This document shows positions 1-5,516 of a DNA stretch of 8,817 nt, piece after piece. The notes under the pieces were generated by a model, which made no database searches, had not been told where the DNA came from, and was given only the letters and a program-made list of their open reading frames with translations. The translations under genes and the position numbers were made by a program. Origin of the DNA: Brevundimonas sp. (GTDB taxonomy: Bacteria > Pseudomonadota > Alphaproteobacteria > Caulobacterales > Caulobacteraceae); assembly GCA_012270135.1 (NCBI GenBank), contig JAAXIW010000362.1, positions 1-8,817 on the forward strand. Direction: 5' to 3'. The first letter of the stretch is position 1. Each line of letters starts with the position of its first letter.

Positions 1-134
1 GTATAGGCCGGGGCCTGCTGGTCCGAGCGGATCGGATAGTTGGGATCGGCCGCGGGCGAGGTGGCGCAGGCCGACAGGCCCGAGGCCCCGGCGGTGGCGG
101 CGAGACCGGAAAGGATCAGCTGGCGGCGATGCAT
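1..134 (-). CDS. Putative lipoprotein, N-terminal fragment (cut by window edge)
   Basis: Only the first 44 codons are inside the window. The protein begins MHRRQLILSGLAATAGASG and continues to a lipobox LSAC at residues 20-23, so Cys23 would be lipidated after signal peptidase II cleavage. The Arg-Arg at residues 3-4 before the hydrophobic stretch also resembles a short Tat-type signal. After Cys23 comes a Pro/Ala/Ser/Asp-rich linker. The ATG is preceded by GGAG at 143-146, 8 nt upstream, which supports this start. It lies 112 nt downstream of pheT in the same direction, so it may be read through from the phe operon or have its own promoter. The mature domain is missing, so the function cannot be read. 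The linker faintly recalls the DUF1134/EipA envelope-protein family, but that is a memory-based guess. Confidence 0.72.
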   Translation of the reverse strand, partial: MHRRQLILSGLAATAGASGLSACATSPAADPNYPIRSDQQAPAY

Positions 135-162
135 GGCGATGGCTCCGAAGGCGGGGACGGTC

Positions 163-181
163 CGCCCGACTCGCGCGGGCG
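163..181 (-). other. Small GC-rich hairpin in the leader of the lipoprotein gene
   Basis: Between pheT and the lipoprotein gene, a 6-bp inverted repeat (CGCCCG / CGGGCG) encloses a 7-nt loop. No T-run follows it in the minus direction, so it does not look like an intrinsic terminator for pheT. It may be a mild 5' UTR structure or chance pairing in GC-rich DNA. I see no convincing promoter in the rest of this 112-nt gap. Confidence 0.25.
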
Positions 182-246
182 TTCGCGGTCACCGTCACCG
201 CTCTTTGAGTCAGCCTTGCGGCGGCAAAGTTAACGGGAGGTTGCCG

Positions 247-2670
247 TCAGCCCCGGAGTGTCGCCCCCGCCTTGCCCGCCGCCGCCACGACCTTGGCCGA
301 CAGGGCCTCGATCTCGGCCTCGGTCAGGGTCGCCTCGCGGGGCTGGATGACCACCTCGAGCGCCACCGACTTCATGCCCTCGGCCACGCCCGGGCCGCGA
401 TAGAGGTCGAACACGCGAACGTCGGCGATCAGGGCCTTGTCGGCGCCGGCGACGGCGCGGACGAGGTCGCCCGTCGCCTTGCCGTCCTCGACCACGAAGG
501 CGAAGTCGCGGGTCAGGGGCATCAGCGGGGCCAGCGAGGCCGCGCCGCGCGCCTTGGTCGCCTTGCCGCGCGGTTCGGGCACGGCGTCGAGCACGATCTC
601 GAAGGCCAGCATCGGACCCTCGGCGTCGAGCGCCTTGAGCACGCGCGGGTGCAGGGCGCCGAACTCGGCCATCACATTCTTCGGCCCGAGCTGAAGCCGG
701 GCCGAACGGCCGGGATGCCACCAGTCGCGGTTCTGGCCCTGGGCCAGCTGAAGCGAGGCGGTCGGGGCGCCGAGCTCGTCGAGCAGGGCCATCAGGTCGC
801 CCTTGAGGGCGAACAGCGCGTCCTCGGCGCCGCCGCCCCAGTGACGCGGCGAACGCGGCGCGATCAGACCGGCGATGACCGTGCGTTGGCCGCCCGGGCT
901 GTCGTCCAGATAGATCGGGCCGATCTCGAACAGGGCGGCGTCGGGATGTCCGCGGTCGGCGTTGCGCGCCGCCGCCTGGATCAGATTGGGCAGGGCCGAG
1001 GGCCGCATGCAATCGAGGTCGGCCGCGATCGGGTTCTCGACCACCAGCCGGTCGCCGCCGCCGCCGAACAGGGCCGCGGTCGACCGTTTGGTGAAGGACC
1101 AGGTGACGGCCTCGGAATAGCCCATGGCCGCCAGCGCCCGGCGGGCGGCGCGCACCCGGGCCTGACGCGGGCTCAGCACCCCCTTCGACGGGGCGCCGAG
1201 ATCAGGCAGCGGGGTCGACGGCAGTTCGCCATAGCCCTCGATGCGGGCCACTTCCTCGACCAGATCGGCCGGGCCCTCGACGTCACGCCGCCACGACGGC
1301 GGGGTGACGGTCCAGGACCTTCCTCGCGCGATGTCGAAGCCGAGCCGGGTCAGGATTTCCGCGATGCGGTCGTCGTCGAGCGACAGGCCGGTCAGGGCGC
1401 CGACGCGGGCCGGGTCGAAAGCGAATCCGGCCGGGTTCGCCGGAGCCTCGCCGGCCACCACGATCTCCGACGGCTCGCCGCCGCACAGGTCGAGGATCAG
1501 CTTCGTCGCCAGCTCCAGCCCCGGGACCACCGAGGCCGGGTCGACGCCGCGCGCGAACCGGTACTGGGCATCGGAGCTGAGGGTCAGGGCGCGTCCCGTC
1601 TGGGCCGTGACCAGCGGATCGAACCAGGCGCATTCGACGAAGACGTCCGTGGTCTCATCCGAACAACCGGTCGACTCGCCGCCCATGACGCCGCCGAGGC
1701 CGATGGGCCGCTCGCCCGCGGCGTCGGCGATCACGCACATCGACGGATCGACGGTGTAGGTCTTGCCGTCCAGGGCGATCAGATGCTCGTGCGCGCCCGC
1801 CGCGATATGTTCGGCGCCTTCGGAGACCTGGCCGCCACGGACCACGATCTCGGACCCGACCAGCTTGGCCGCGTCATAGACGTGCAGGGGCCGGCAGCGG
1901 TCGTAGGCGATCAGATTGGTGACATCGACCAGCCGGTTGATGGAGCGCAGGCCGATGGCGGTCAGCCGCCGCTGCAGCCAGTCCGGCGACGGGCCGTTGC
2001 TGACGCCCCGGATGAATCGACCGGCGAAGACCGGGCACAACTCCGGCGCCTCGATGCGCACCGCGACCGGCGAAGGGAAGGTTCCGGCGACGGGCTGGAT
2101 CGAAGGAGTCCTGCGCTCGCCCAGGCGGGCCGCCGCGAGGTCGCGGGCGATGCCGGCCACGCCGAGCCAGTCGGGCCGGTTGGGGGTCACCTCGAAATCG
2201 ATCACCGGCTCGGCCCCGAACACCCCGGCCGCCGGGGTTCCGACGGTCAGGTCGTCGGCCAGTTCGAGAATGCCGTCGCTCTCGTCGGCGAGTTCCAGCT
2301 CGGAGGCCGAGCACAGCATGCCGTTCGAGACCACGCCGCGCACGGGCTTCTCGACCAGGGTCACGCCCAGCCCGGGCACCCAGGCGCCGATGGGGGCGTA
2401 GATGGTGGTCAGGCCCGCCCGCGCATTGGGCGCGCCGCAGACGATCTCCTTCATCCCGTCGACGGTGTCGACCTGGCAGACCTGCAGCCGGTCGGCGTTC
2501 GGATGCCGTTCCGCCGAGACGATCCGCGCCACGGTGAAGGGCGCCAGGGCCGCGACCGGATCGTGAACCGCCTCGACCTCGAGCCCGGCCATGGTCATGG
2601 CTTCGGCGACCTCGACGATCTCCGCGTTCGTCTCGAGATGCTCCTTCAGCCAGGAGAGGGTGAATTTCAC
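247..2670 (-). CDS. pheT: Phenylalanine--tRNA ligase beta subunit
   Basis: This is the beta subunit of the cytoplasmic (alpha-beta)2 phenylalanyl-tRNA synthetase, which charges tRNA-Phe using ATP. The beta chain binds the tRNA and edits mischarged Tyr-tRNA-Phe. At 807 aa it is a normal bacterial full length. The N-terminus MKFTLSWLKEHL is typical. Then come an EMAP/OB-fold tRNA-binding domain (about 39-150, with HPNADRLQVC and CGAPNARAG), the B3/B4 editing domain (about 205-385, with DVTNLIAYD and GGVMGGE), the B5 domain (about 405-480, with PPSWRRDVEGPADLVEEVAR), the catalytic-like core (about 490-690), and the C-terminal FDX-ACB domain (about 714-806, with PLTRDFAFVVED). The start is GTG, overlapping the TGA of the upstream small gene as GTGA, and it has a good Shine-Dalgarno sequence. 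Unusually, pheS is not directly upstream: two small genes intervene. Confidence 0.98.
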   Translation of the reverse strand: MKFTLSWLKEHLETNAEIVEVAEAMTMAGLEVEAVHDPVAALAPFTVARIVSAERHPNADRLQVCQVDTVDGMKEIVCGAPNARAGLTTIYAPIGAWVPGLGVTLVEKPVRGVVSNGMLCSASELELADESDGILELADDLTVGTPAAGVFGAEPVIDFEVTPNRPDWLGVAGIARDLAAARLGERRTPSIQPVAGTFPSPVAVRIEAPELCPVFAGRFIRGVSNGPSPDWLQRRLTAIGLRSINRLVDVTNLIAYDRCRPLHVYDAAKLVGSEIVVRGGQVSEGAEHIAAGAHEHLIALDGKTYTVDPSMCVIADAAGERPIGLGGVMGGESTGCSDETTDVFVECAWFDPLVTAQTGRALTLSSDAQYRFARGVDPASVVPGLELATKLILDLCGGEPSEIVVAGEAPANPAGFAFDPARVGALTGLSLDDDRIAEILTRLGFDIARGRSWTVTPPSWRRDVEGPADLVEEVARIEGYGELPSTPLPDLGAPSKGVLSPRQARVRAARRALAAMGYSEAVTWSFTKRSTAALFGGGGDRLVVENPIAADLDCMRPSALPNLIQAAARNADRGHPDAALFEIGPIYLDDSPGGQRTVIAGLIAPRSPRHWGGGAEDALFALKGDLMALLDELGAPTASLQLAQGQNRDWWHPGRSARLQLGPKNVMAEFGALHPRVLKALDAEGPMLAFEIVLDAVPEPRGKATKARGAASLAPLMPLTRDFAFVVEDGKATGDLVRAVAGADKALIADVRVFDLYRGPGVAEGMKSVALEVVIQPREATLTEAEIEALSAKVVAAAGKAGATLRG

Positions 2671-3113
2671 GCCGACGGCTCCCCCGCTTCGGCCGCGAGT
2701 TCCGACAGGGATTTGATCCCGCCCAGCAGGTCCTGCAGCACCGCCTCGGAGCCGGTGAAGCCGACCTGGACGAAGCGGCAGCGGATGAAGCGGCAGTTGG
2801 ACATGCCGACGAGGCCGGCCATCTTGGTCTTGCTGAGCGGGCGGTAGAGCAGGGTCCGGATGTCCGTCGTCGTGCCCATGGCGCAGCTCTCGAAGCCGGT
2901 GCCATGCATCACGGCCATCACCGCCGGCCCCTCGATGACGCAGTCGGTGAAGGTCTTGCCGTCGATGGCCATCTGACCCGCGTTCCAGTGCTGGACAGCC
3001 AGCGACGGCAGCCAGACCGCCTCCTTCTCGAAAGCAGTGCGGGCCACCAGGGCGCGGCCGGCGGCCTCTTCGGCGGACATGTCCCCGGTCGGGGCGGACG
3101 TTTGGTCGGTCAT
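2667..3113 (-). CDS. Small pentapeptide-repeat-like protein of unknown function, paralogue 2, between pheS and pheT
   Basis: This 148-aa protein has no signal peptide or membrane segment, so it is probably cytoplasmic. I do not recognise a named family. Residues 1-45 are a variable acidic/Ala-rich head. Residues 48-80 and 106-119 have hydrophobic residues every fifth position (for example I50, F55, I60, V65; then F109, F114, F119 with C107 and C112), the spacing of pentapeptide-repeat quadrilateral beta-helices. The core FTDCVIEGPAVM (55-66), the RPLS segment (91-94), NCRFIRCRF (106-114) and the FTGSEAVLQ tail (119-127) align without difficulty to the neighbouring gene at 3143-3547, so the two are tandem paralogues. 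The TGA overlaps the pheT GTG (GTGA), implying co-expression. Upstream of its ATG I see only a weak GAGAG, 29 nt after the previous gene's stop. A role linked to Phe-tRNA synthetase is suggested only by position. Confidence 0.88.
   Translation of the reverse strand: MTDQTSAPTGDMSAEEAAGRALVARTAFEKEAVWLPSLAVQHWNAGQMAIDGKTFTDCVIEGPAVMAVMHGTGFESCAMGTTTDIRTLLYRPLSKTKMAGLVGMSNCRFIRCRFVQVGFTGSEAVLQDLLGGIKSLSELAAEAGEPSA
2679..2685 (-). promoter_or_regulatory. Ribosome binding site of pheT
   Basis: GGGGGAG lies inside the last codons of the upstream small gene, with 8 nt to the GTG. It supports the GTG start at 2670 and shows that pheT can recruit ribosomes itself as well as through the GTGA stop/start overlap. 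Confidence 0.7.
2916..2954 (-). repeat. 39-nt direct repeat, copy in paralogue 2
   Basis: This segment matches 3362-3400 at 38 of 39 bases and encodes TFTDCVIEGPAVM. The only difference makes Val here and Phe in the other copy. No synonymous site differs, although the flanking codons have diverged, which suggests gene conversion or very strong constraint. Confidence 0.85.
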
Positions 3114-3142
3114 GGCAGGGGTCTCTCGATCTCGTTGTGTCG

Positions 3143-3547
3143 CTATCCGGCGGTCGCGACCTGGTCGACCAGCATCTGCAGCAGGTCGTCGCTTCCGGTG
3201 ATGCCGAGGGTGTGGAACTGGCAGTTCCGGAAGGTGCAGTTGCGCACCGGCACAGCGCCGATGGCCCGCTGGCCGCTCATGGGGCGGAACAGGATGTTGC
3301 GCATGTCGCCGCCCGTGGGGCCGAAGTTGACGCCCTCGAAATGGGTGCCCTCGAGCACCAGCATCACCGCCGGCCCCTCGATGAAGCAGTCGGTGAAGGT
3401 GCGGCCCTCGATGATCGCACCGCCGCCGTTCTGGATATTGGCGCGGTAGAGATCGAACAGGGCGAAATGGCCGCCGCTGATATCGGTCGCCAGAGGATCG
3501 AGCTCGCGCGTTTCCGTGGTGGCGGGCGGGGTCTGGTCAGCAGCCAT
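3143..3547 (-). CDS. Small pentapeptide-repeat-like protein of unknown function, paralogue 1, directly after pheS
   Basis: This 134-aa protein is probably soluble and has no signal peptide. After a Thr/Pro-rich head (1-20) it shows the same core as the next gene: IIEGRTFTDCFIEGPAVM (45-62), an EGTHFEGVNFG step (66-76), FRPMSGQR (87-94), NCTFRNCQF (103-111) and a GITGSDDLLQMLVDQV tail (115-130). Aromatic or aliphatic residues recur every five positions (I46, F51, I56, V61; F106, F111), with Cys at 104 and 109 two places before Phe, as in pentapeptide-repeat folds, but the array is short and interrupted. I chose the ATG at 3547 because its A is the last base of the pheS TGA (TGATG), the classic termination-reinitiation arrangement. 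A start 63 nt upstream is open but would lie inside pheS and adds an unrelated-looking N-terminus. The stop is TAG. The function is unknown; the operon position suggests a link with PheRS. Confidence 0.88.
   Translation of the reverse strand: MAADQTPPATTETRELDPLATDISGGHFALFDLYRANIQNGGGAIIEGRTFTDCFIEGPAVMLVLEGTHFEGVNFGPTGGDMRNILFRPMSGQRAIGAVPVRNCTFRNCQFHTLGITGSDDLLQMLVDQVATAG
3362..3400 (-). repeat. 39-nt direct repeat, copy in paralogue 1
   Basis: This is the partner of 2916-2954, 446 nt away in the same orientation and the same reading frame, with one mismatch. It encodes the TFTDCFIEGPAVM core. Confidence 0.85.
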
Positions 3548-4662
3548 CAGGACAATCCACTCGCGGGGTTGGGGGCGGCGAAGGCCGAGAATCCGTAGTG
3601 GGCCAGCCACCGGGTGTCGGCCTCGAACATCGGGCGCAGGTCGGGGATGCCGTACTTCAGCATGGCGAGGCGATCCACGCCCATGCCGAAGGCGAAGCCC
3701 TGGTATTCATCGGGATCGATCCCGCAGTTCCGCAGCACGTTCGGATGGACCATCCCGCAACCGAGGATCTCCATCCAGCTGTCGCCCTGGTTCAGCTTCA
3801 CCTCGCCGCCCGAACGGTCGCAGCGGATGTCCATCTCGGCCGACGGCTCGGTGAACGGGAAGTGGTGCGGCCGGAAGCGGGCGTCGACGTCGTCGACCTC
3901 GAAGAAGCGGGCGACGAAGGTCTCAAGCGTCCACTTCAGATGACCCATGTGGACGCCCTTGTCGATGACCAGCCCCTCGACCTGGTGGAACATGGGCGTG
4001 TGGGTGGCGTCGCTGTCCTTCCGGAAGGTCCGGCCGGGCGCGATGATCCGGATAGGCGGCTCCTGTCCCGCGGCGATCCACGGGGCGGCCGGCTTCTCGT
4101 TGGTTTGGCGCCTTGTGCGACTCTGCACCGGCGAGGGGTGGGTGCGCAGCACCTTGCGCTCGCCGGTTTCAGGGTCGGGCGGCAGGAAGAAGGTGTCGTG
4201 CATCTCACGCGCCGGATGCTTCGGCGGGAAGTTCAGGGCCGTGAAATTGTGGAAGTCGTCCTCGATATCCGGCCCTTCGGCCACCGCGAAGCCCATCTCG
4301 GCGAAGATGGCGATCATCTCGTCCATGACCTGCATGGTCGGGTGCACGCTGCCCTTGCGGCGCGGGCGCGGCGGCAGGGTCAGGTCGACATGCTCGGCCT
4401 TGAGCCGGGCGTCGAGTTCGGCGGCTTCCAGCTCGGCCTTGCGGGCGGTCAGGGCGGTCTGCACCCGGTCGCGCAGGCCGTTGATCATCGGCCCCCGCTC
4501 GCGCCGCTCGTCCGGGCTCATCGCGCCCATGCCCTTGAGCAGGCCGGAGATCGAGCCCTGTTTGCCGAGGGCCGAGACGCGCAGCTCCTCGACCGCCGCG
4601 GCGGTCTCCGCGCCGCCGATGGCGTTGATCAGGTCGAGTTCGAGCTGGTTCAGGTCGGTCAT
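3547..4662 (-). CDS. pheS: Phenylalanine--tRNA ligase alpha subunit
   Basis: This is the catalytic subunit of phenylalanyl-tRNA synthetase, a class IIc enzyme that forms Phe-AMP and transfers Phe to tRNA-Phe. At 371 aa it is somewhat longer than the usual 330-350. Residues 1-95 form the coiled-coil arm that contacts tRNA. Motif 1 lies around HPAREMHDTFF (149-159), motif 2 is APGRTFRKDSDATHTPMFHQVEG (208-230) and motif 3 is GFAFGMGVDRLAMLKYG (322-338). Ala324 in GFAFG sits at the position known to restrict the para-substituent of Phe. Two oddities stand out. The usual RTHTSPVQ is RTHPSPVQ here (Pro176, with His175 and Ser177 kept), and roughly 12-16 extra residues (about 184-199) precede motif 2. 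The tail AFAAPNPASGLS is also extended. No Shine-Dalgarno sequence precedes the ATG. The TGA overlaps the next ATG. Confidence 0.97.
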   Translation of the reverse strand: MTDLNQLELDLINAIGGAETAAAVEELRVSALGKQGSISGLLKGMGAMSPDERRERGPMINGLRDRVQTALTARKAELEAAELDARLKAEHVDLTLPPRPRRKGSVHPTMQVMDEMIAIFAEMGFAVAEGPDIEDDFHNFTALNFPPKHPAREMHDTFFLPPDPETGERKVLRTHPSPVQSRTRRQTNEKPAAPWIAAGQEPPIRIIAPGRTFRKDSDATHTPMFHQVEGLVIDKGVHMGHLKWTLETFVARFFEVDDVDARFRPHHFPFTEPSAEMDIRCDRSGGEVKLNQGDSWMEILGCGMVHPNVLRNCGIDPDEYQGFAFGMGVDRLAMLKYGIPDLRPMFEADTRWLAHYGFSAFAAPNPASGLS

Positions 4663-4672
4663 GGTCGCAGTC

Positions 4673-4697
4673 GTCTAGCCGTTGCAGCCCAAAGCAA
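4673..4697 (-). promoter_or_regulatory. Candidate promoter of pheS giving a near-leaderless mRNA
   Basis: TTGCTT (4692-4697), a 13-nt spacer and CTAGAC (4673-4678, in the context GGCTAGAC) resemble the Caulobacter housekeeping promoter, TTGAC then a short spacer then GCTANAWC. The -10 hexamer ends 10 nt before the pheS ATG, so transcription would start within a few bases of the start codon. That fits the lack of a Shine-Dalgarno sequence. The -35 half is weak and overlaps the terminator U-tract, so this is an inference. Confidence 0.45.
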
Positions 4698-4728
4698 AAA
4701 GCCCCCCGGCGCGGGCCGGAGGGCTTTT
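4697..4728 (-). terminator. Rho-independent terminator or attenuator between rplT and pheS
   Basis: A 14-bp stem (AAAAGCCCTCCGGC pairing with GCCGGGGGGCTTTT, including one G-U pair) closes a CCGC loop and is followed by a U-rich run (UUUUU, then GC, then UUU). It begins 23 nt after the rplT stop and ends 34 nt before the pheS ATG. Because the stem has A and T runs at its ends, it could also stop antisense transcription. No Phe-rich leader peptide fits between rplT and the hairpin, so an E. coli pheM-style attenuator is not apparent. Confidence 0.88.
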
Positions 4729-4751
4729 GCGTTCTCCGTTTCCGGAAAAAC

Positions 4752-5105
4752 TTACGCCAGCGCGCCGCGGACCTTGTCGGCGATCGCCTTGAAGGCGGCT
4801 TCGTCGGCGGCCATGGCGGCCAGGACCTTGCGGTCCAGCTCGATGCCGGCCTTGCCCAGGCCGTGGATGAACTGGCTGTAGGTGAAGCCTTCCAGACGGG
4901 CGGCGGCGTTGATGCGCTGGATCCACAGGGCGCGGAAGTTGCGCTTCTTGGTGCGGCGGTCGCGGTAGGCGTACTGCCCGGCGCGGTCGACCGCGGCCTT
5001 GGCGGTGCGGATGGTGTTCTTGCGGCGGCCGTAGAAGCCCTTGGCCTGCTTCAGAACCTTCTTGTGCTTGGCGTGGGACGTTACGCCCCGTTTGACGCGA
5101 GCCAT
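4752..5105 (-). CDS. rplT: 50S ribosomal protein L20
   Basis: This is the 23S rRNA-binding protein needed early in assembly of the large ribosomal subunit. In several bacteria it also represses its own operon by binding the mRNA. At 117 aa it has the standard length. The basic N-terminal arm MARVKRGVTSHAKHKKVLK, then AKGFYGRRKNTIRTAK and YRDRRTKKRNFRALWIQRIN, are hallmarks of the family. The globular part follows, with GFTYSQFIHGL and LDRKVLAAMA. The ATG is preceded by AAAGGA (5113-5118) with 7-nt spacing. It follows rpmI by 54 nt and is followed by a strong terminator, so rpmI-rplT forms a compact unit. infC, often the first gene of this operon in other bacteria, is not next to it here. Confidence 0.98.
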   Translation of the reverse strand: MARVKRGVTSHAKHKKVLKQAKGFYGRRKNTIRTAKAAVDRAGQYAYRDRRTKKRNFRALWIQRINAAARLEGFTYSQFIHGLGKAGIELDRKVLAAMAADEAAFKAIADKVRGALA

Positions 5106-5159
5106 GTCGCTATCCTTTCAAATTCAGTGTGGAGATCAGGTCAGGTCTGCGCGCGCCGA

Positions 5160-5357
5160 TCAGGCGTACGGCATGTAGGACTTGATCTTCTTGGCGTCGG
5201 CGTCGGCCATGACCGAGGTGCCGCGGTTCTGGCGGATGTATTTGCTGTTGTGGCTGATCAAGCGGTGCCGCTTGCCCGCCACGCCGGCCTTCACCTTGCC
5301 AGTCGCCGTGAATTTGAAGCGCTTTTTGGCGCCCGACTTCGTCTTCAGTTTCGGCAT
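5160..5357 (-). CDS. rpmI: 50S ribosomal protein L35
   Basis: This is a small, very basic protein of the large ribosomal subunit, 65 aa. MPKLKTKSGAKKRFKFTATG, then KRHRLISHNSKYIRQNRGT, is the canonical L35 sequence. I chose the ATG at 5357 because the family always begins MPK(L/M)KT and AGAGAG (5363-5368) stands 5 nt upstream. The frame stays open to 5408, but those 17 extra codons have no L35 character and would run through a leader hairpin. It is co-transcribed with rplT downstream. Confidence 0.97.
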   Translation of the reverse strand: MPKLKTKSGAKKRFKFTATGKVKAGVAGKRHRLISHNSKYIRQNRGTSVMADADAKKIKSYMPYA

Positions 5358-5375
5358 TTTCACTCTCTGTCTTGA

Positions 5376-5460
5376 GTGGGCTATCGCCTGTCGGCTGCTT
5401 GAGCCCACGGGGATCGCCCTGATGAGAACCGCCCAGGCATGCCTGTTCGCCCGGCGGTTC
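5376..5460 (-). promoter_or_regulatory. Structured 5' leader of rpmI-rplT (two hairpins), candidate autoregulatory site
   Basis: The leader holds two inverted repeats. Upstream, GAACCGCC/GGCGGTTC (5426-5433 with 5453-5460) encloses the palindrome CAGGCATGCCTG. Downstream, GTGGGCT/AGCCCAC (5376-5382 with 5402-5408) encloses a smaller GCC/GGC stem and ends 7 nt before the AGAGAG ribosome site. Neither is followed by a U-run, so they are not obvious terminators. Leaders of rpmI-rplT bind L20 in other bacteria, and a similar role is plausible here but unproven. Confidence 0.45.
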
Positions 5461-5478
5461 GGTACGCGAAGGCGCGGC

Positions 5479-5506
5479 TTCTAGTCGAAGCGGGCCCCGA
5501 TGGCAA
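5479..5506 (-). promoter_or_regulatory. Candidate promoter of rpmI-rplT
   Basis: TTGCCA (5501-5506), a 16-nt spacer and CTAGAA (5479-5484) fit an alphaproteobacterial housekeeping promoter. It lies just past the peptidase stop and would give a leader of about 115 nt before the rpmI ATG. The -10 core CTAGA is the same as in the candidate pheS promoter. Confidence 0.5.
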
Positions 5507-5516
5507 GAGAAACGCC

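Noticed and set aside
40..2847. 935-codon open frame on the plus strand
   Set aside because: It lies antisense to pheT, which matches its family over its whole length. The open frame is a by-product of high-GC codon bias, and its translation is Arg/Gly/Asp/His-rich with no recognisable domain.
2667..3547. Insertion of the two small genes by a mobile element
   Set aside because: No transposase, terminal inverted repeats or target duplications are visible, base composition matches the neighbours, and the exact stop/start overlaps argue for a long-settled operon.
3548..3610. Earlier start for the first small gene, inside pheS
   Set aside because: The added residues do not align with the paralogue, while the TGATG overlap gives a natural start at 3547.
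4663..4751. PheM-like Phe-rich leader peptide controlling pheST by attenuation
   Set aside because: Only 23 nt separate the rplT stop from the hairpin, and no short open frame with Phe codons is present there.
3598..4881. 427-codon open frame on the plus strand
   Set aside because: It is antisense to pheS and crosses the terminator and part of rplT, with no family features.
5358..5408. N-terminal extension of L35 to 82 aa
   Set aside because: L35 proteins start at MPKLKT. The extension has no family character and covers a leader hairpin and the ribosome binding site.
5426..5460. Hairpin as a terminator for the S9 peptidase gene
   Set aside because: There is no U-run after the stem, and it lies downstream of the candidate rpmI promoter, so a leader element is the better reading.
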